From positions 1 to 7,803 of the forward strand of contig DEKQ01000028.1 of assembly GCA_002353975.1 (NCBI GenBank): a DNA stretch of 7,803 bases. Reading direction: 5' to 3'. How positions within the stretch are numbered: the first letter of the stretch is position 1; every line of letters begins with the position of its first letter. The notes beneath the pieces are model-generated. The model was given only the letters and a program-made list of their open reading frames with translations. It was not told the DNA's origin and made no database searches. Made by a program: the position numbers and the translations under genes. Shown here piece after piece: positions 5,831 to 7,803 of the stretch. The DNA is from Prevotellaceae bacterium UBA2718 (GTDB lineage: Bacteria; Bacteroidota; Bacteroidia; Bacteroidales; Bacteroidaceae).

Positions 5831-6640
5831 TTAATGATTCTTGAGATCGCAGGCAGCCTGCTCATAGTCAATGAGTCGGTCGATGGTAGGGTGGCTGCCG
5901 CAGATAGGACATTTGTTTGATTTCTTTACGTTGATGGTACGGAACTGCATCGTCTTGGCATCGAATGTAAGCAGACGGTCGGTGAGCAGGTCTCCTATAC
6001 CTATTATATATTTAAGAGTCTCGGCAGCCTGTATGGTGCCCAGCATTCCCGCTATGGCTCCTAATACGCCTGCCTGGCTGCATGTGGGTACGGCACCCGG
6101 TGGCGGCGGCTCCTTGAACATACATCGGTAACAGGCTGTGCCTGGTATGTGGGTGAATGTCTGTCCTGTGAAACGCAGTATGCCACCGTGTGAGAACGGC
6201 TTGCCGGCCATCACGCAGGCATCATTGATGAGGAACTTGACGGGGAAGTTGTCCGTGCCGTCAATGATGAAGTCATACTCTTTGATGATGTCAAGGGCGT
6301 TGGAAGAGTCGAGCCACGTTTGATAGGTATCTACCTTTACATCAGGATTGATGGCAAGCATCTTGTCTTTCGCACTATCTACTTTAGGCTTGCCCACGTC
6401 GGCTGTGAAGTGTATCACCTGACGCTGGAGATTGCTCAGGTCAACGACATCGGCATCCACTATGCCTATCCTTCCCACACCGGCTGCAGCCAGATAAAGA
6501 CTGACAGGTGCACCGAGGCCACCGGCACCGATGACAAGGACACGCGCATCGTGAATCTTCTCCTGACCCTCAACACCGACATCCTGCAGGAGGATGTGGC
6601 GTGAATAGCGTTCTATCTGTTGTTCTGTGAAGTCTATCAT
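5831..6640 (-). CDS. ThiF/MoeB/HesA-family sulfur-carrier adenylyltransferase
   Basis: The 269-residue E1-like enzyme would activate the C-terminal glycine of the small carrier protein with ATP, forming an acyl-adenylate that is then converted to a thiocarboxylate. Visible features are the opening IERYSRHILLQDVGVEGQ, the nucleotide-binding loop GAGGLG (38-43), DADVVDLSNLQRQ with its Asp and Arg, DGTDNF (128-132), two CxxC zinc pairs (Cys170/173 and Cys244/247), and Cys187 in PTCSQAGVLG, where ThiF/MoeB enzymes have a conserved cysteine. It lacks the C-terminal rhodanese domain of MoeZ/MOCS3 (about 390 residues), so sulfur must arrive from another protein or as sulfide. It lies between the carrier gene (44 bp upstream) and the JAMM gene (12 bp downstream). 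No thiamin (thiG, thiH, thiC) or molybdopterin (moaE, moaC) genes are nearby, which argues for a role in amino-acid synthesis. Confidence 0.92.
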   Translation of the reverse strand: MIDFTEQQIERYSRHILLQDVGVEGQEKIHDARVLVIGAGGLGAPVSLYLAAAGVGRIGIVDADVVDLSNLQRQVIHFTADVGKPKVDSAKDKMLAINPDVKVDTYQTWLDSSNALDIIKEYDFIIDGTDNFPVKFLINDACVMAGKPFSHGGILRFTGQTFTHIPGTACYRCMFKEPPPPGAVPTCSQAGVLGAIAGMLGTIQAAETLKYIIGIGDLLTDRLLTFDAKTMQFRTINVKKSNKCPICGSHPTIDRLIDYEQAACDLKNH

Positions 6641-6684
6641 AATTCTATCATGGGATTACGTGAATATGCGCTATACTCGGCGGG

Positions 6685-6897
6685 TTATGCCTGACCTCCT
6701 CCCATGAAGTAGAGGAAATCGACTTCATCGCCTTCGCTGAGGAATATCTTGTCCCACTCCTCACGATCGGCAAACTCCTCGTTTACCTGGACAGAGACCA
6801 TTTCGGGCTGGTCCACATTATTAATACGTATTAACTCCGTTACGTTCAGCGGTAGCGTGACCGTCTGATTTTCTCCATTTACTTTAATCTGTGCCAT
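6685..6897 (-). CDS. ThiS/MoaD-like sulfur carrier protein with masked C-terminus (GGG-QA)
   Basis: A 70-residue beta-grasp protein: MAQIKVNG starts the first strand, VNEEFADREEWDK is the conserved ThiS-type mid-region, and SEGDEVDFLYFMGGG is the final strand with its glycine tail. Sulfur carriers work through a C-terminal Gly-Gly that becomes a thiocarboxylate. Here the stop comes two residues later, after Gln69-Ala70, so the tail is blocked as encoded. Such masked carriers need a JAMM protease, and one is encoded two genes downstream. It is the first gene of the minus-strand operon, with a candidate Bacteroidetes-type promoter just upstream. In context I infer a donor of sulfur to MetY and/or CysK rather than to thiamin synthesis. 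A conventional annotation would call it ThiS. Confidence 0.88.
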   Translation of the reverse strand: MAQIKVNGENQTVTLPLNVTELIRINNVDQPEMVSVQVNEEFADREEWDKIFLSEGDEVDFLYFMGGGQA

Positions 6898-6949
6898 AAT
6901 GATTTCTTCGTGTTTATAAGTTTATATTCTTGTTGCAGTAATCTGGGTG

Positions 6950-6980
6950 CAAAGTTACGGCCTTTCCGCCATGTGTGAAA
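6950..6980 (-). promoter_or_regulatory. Candidate Bacteroidetes promoter of the minus-strand sulfur operon
   Basis: Read on the minus strand, TAACTTTG (6957-6950) matches the Bacteroidetes -7 consensus TAnnTTTG exactly. TTTC (6980-6977) lies 19 bp upstream, one base off the TTTG -33 box. Transcription would begin around 6943, leaving a leader of about 45 nt before the carrier gene ATG at 6897. Confidence 0.6.
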
Positions 6981-7060
6981 TCCCATAACAACGGCATTTT
7001 ACATAACCTATGTGCGTGAGTCTAACCATCACATGTTTATGGTATTTTGGCGGACATACC

Positions 7061-7090
7061 TTGCAGTGTTAAAAAAACTCGTTACCTTTG
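7061..7090 (+). promoter_or_regulatory. metY: Candidate Bacteroidetes promoter of metY
   Basis: TACCTTTG (7083-7090) matches the -7 consensus TAnnTTTG, with TTGCA (7061-7065) as a -33 box 19-21 bp upstream. Transcription would start near 7097, giving a leader of about 78 nt before the ATG at 7175. Together with the opposing promoter, it makes the 277-bp region 6898-7174 a divergent control region. Confidence 0.65.
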
Positions 7091-7108
7091 CAGCCAAAAA
7101 GTACAAAG

Positions 7109-7133
7109 GCTTGGTAGCCCCAATTACCAAAGC
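7109..7133 (+). promoter_or_regulatory. Hairpin in the predicted metY leader
   Basis: GCTTGGTA (7109-7116) can pair with TACCAAAGC (7125-7133), leaving one bulged A and an 8-nt loop. A related sequence, CAAAGCTTGG (7128-7137), near-repeats CAAAGGCTTGG (7104-7114), so alternative pairings exist. The position in the leader of a methionine gene suggests regulation (attenuator, RNA ligand sensor or operator). No known riboswitch was recognised by eye. Confidence 0.4.
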
Positions 7134-7174
7134 TTGGCAACGTCATAAATAAATGTAAATCACAACCTCAGTAT

Positions 7175-7803
7175 ATGAATTACGAAACAAGTATCCTAAG
7201 CACCCCTTACGTAAAGGCTGATCCTTTCGGCGCATTGGCTCAGCCTGTATATCACTCGGCAGCTTTCGAGTTTCCTACTGCCAAGGCCATGAGCGACGCC
7301 TTCTGCGGCAGGTCACCCGAGCACAGTTATTCCCGCATCAGCAACCCTACAGTCCAGAACTTCGAGAGGCGCGTGCAACGCTATACCGGAGCGCTGAATG
7401 TGACGGCCCTCAACACCGGGATGGCTGCCATTGCCAATACGCTGATAGCCATAACAAGCCAGGGGAGCAACGTCGTAACGTCACGACATCTCTTCGGCAA
7501 CACATATTCACTGCTGAGCCAAACGCTTGCGCAGTTTGGCGTGGAGATGCGTACGGCAGACCTGACAAACGTGGATGAGGCAGAACAGCTGATAGATGAT
7601 GACACGTGTGCCGTATTCCTTGAGATTATCACCAATCCCCAGATGGAGGTGGCAGACCTGTCTGCCCTTGCCGAGGTGGCCCATGCTCATGGCGTGCCGC
7701 TCATTGCCGATACTACAATAGTGCCGTTCACCGTCTTTCATGCAAAGGATTTCGGTGTAGATATAGAGGTCGTTTCGAGCACGAAGTATATCAGCGGCGG
7801 TGC
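7175..7803 (+). CDS. metY: O-acetylhomoserine sulfhydrylase-like Cys/Met-metabolism PLP enzyme, N-terminal part
   Basis: The gene starts at ATG 7175 and runs off the right edge after 209 codons, about half of the usual ~420-residue length. It belongs to the Cys/Met-metabolism PLP family: LAQPVYHSAAFEF is the opening motif, YSRISNPT (52-59) holds the Tyr/Arg that contact PLP phosphate across the dimer, TGMAAI (81-86) is the phosphate-loop region, ADTT holds Asp179, and Lys204 in SSTKYISGG is the Schiff-base lysine. The family includes MetB, MetC, MetZ and MetY. I favour MetY (O-acetylhomoserine plus sulfur donor to homocysteine) because of the divergent carrier/ThiF/JAMM operon, which resembles the Wolinella hcy-metY group. 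The specific reaction is an inference. The start is supported by a well-placed promoter and by motif spacing from the N-terminus. Confidence 0.85.
   Translation, partial: MNYETSILSTPYVKADPFGALAQPVYHSAAFEFPTAKAMSDAFCGRSPEHSYSRISNPTVQNFERRVQRYTGALNVTALNTGMAAIANTLIAITSQGSNVVTSRHLFGNTYSLLSQTLAQFGVEMRTADLTNVDEAEQLIDDDTCAVFLEIITNPQMEVADLSALAEVAHAHGVPLIADTTIVPFTVFHAKDFGVDIEVVSSTKYISGG

Noticed and set aside
6685..6897. Assignment of the carrier and its ThiF-like partner to thiamin or molybdopterin synthesis
   Set aside because: No thiG, thiH, thiC, moaE or moaC is adjacent. The JAMM protease, the masked C-terminus, CysK and MetY point to amino-acid sulfur transfer instead.

Overview
The window looks like a chromosomal segment of a Bacteroidales bacterium. 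A Prevotella/Bacteroides-type relative is my best guess; this is an inference. It rests on the Bacteroidetes-style promoter motif (TAnnTTTG with an upstream TTG/TTTG-like box) in the divergent control region, on poor Shine-Dalgarno sequences, and on the character of the encoded proteins. Almost every gene in the window belongs to sulfur metabolism.

Layout. Bases 1-270 (+) hold the 3' end of a nuoN-like respiratory complex I gene. A strong, probably bidirectional hairpin terminator (285-326) separates it from a long minus-strand cluster. In transcription order, right to left, that cluster encodes: a ThiS-like sulfur carrier protein ending in GGG-QA (6897-6685); a ThiF/MoeB-type activating enzyme (6640-5831); a JAMM metalloprotease (5818-5429); a CysK-type cysteine synthase (5367-4432); a DsrE-family protein (4425-3946); a TusA-family sulfur-transfer protein (3912-3688); a 345-bp gap full of small repeats (3687-3343); an encapsulin-like HK97-fold shell protein with an inserted cyclic-nucleotide-binding-like domain (3342-1903); and a SufS-type cysteine desulfurase with a ~110-residue N-terminal extension (1903-371). 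The shell and desulfurase genes share one base (TAATG). Divergently, from 7175 to the right edge (+), runs the first part of a MetY-like O-acetylhomoserine sulfhydrylase.

How the parts may work together (inference). Carrier + ThiF + JAMM + MetY resembles the thiocarboxylate-dependent homocysteine pathway described in Wolinella (HcyS/HcyF/HcyD/MetY). Carrier + JAMM + cysteine synthase resembles the actinobacterial CysO/Mec/CysM route. Here both possible acceptor enzymes flank one carrier module. The same cluster carries a persulfide relay (TusA, DsrE) and a nanocompartment whose predicted cargo strips sulfur from cysteine. Encapsulated desulfurases of this type have been linked to elemental sulfur storage. 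The window may therefore join sulfur storage in a protein shell to protein-thiocarboxylate-based cysteine and methionine synthesis. That coupling is the main candidate for something undescribed.
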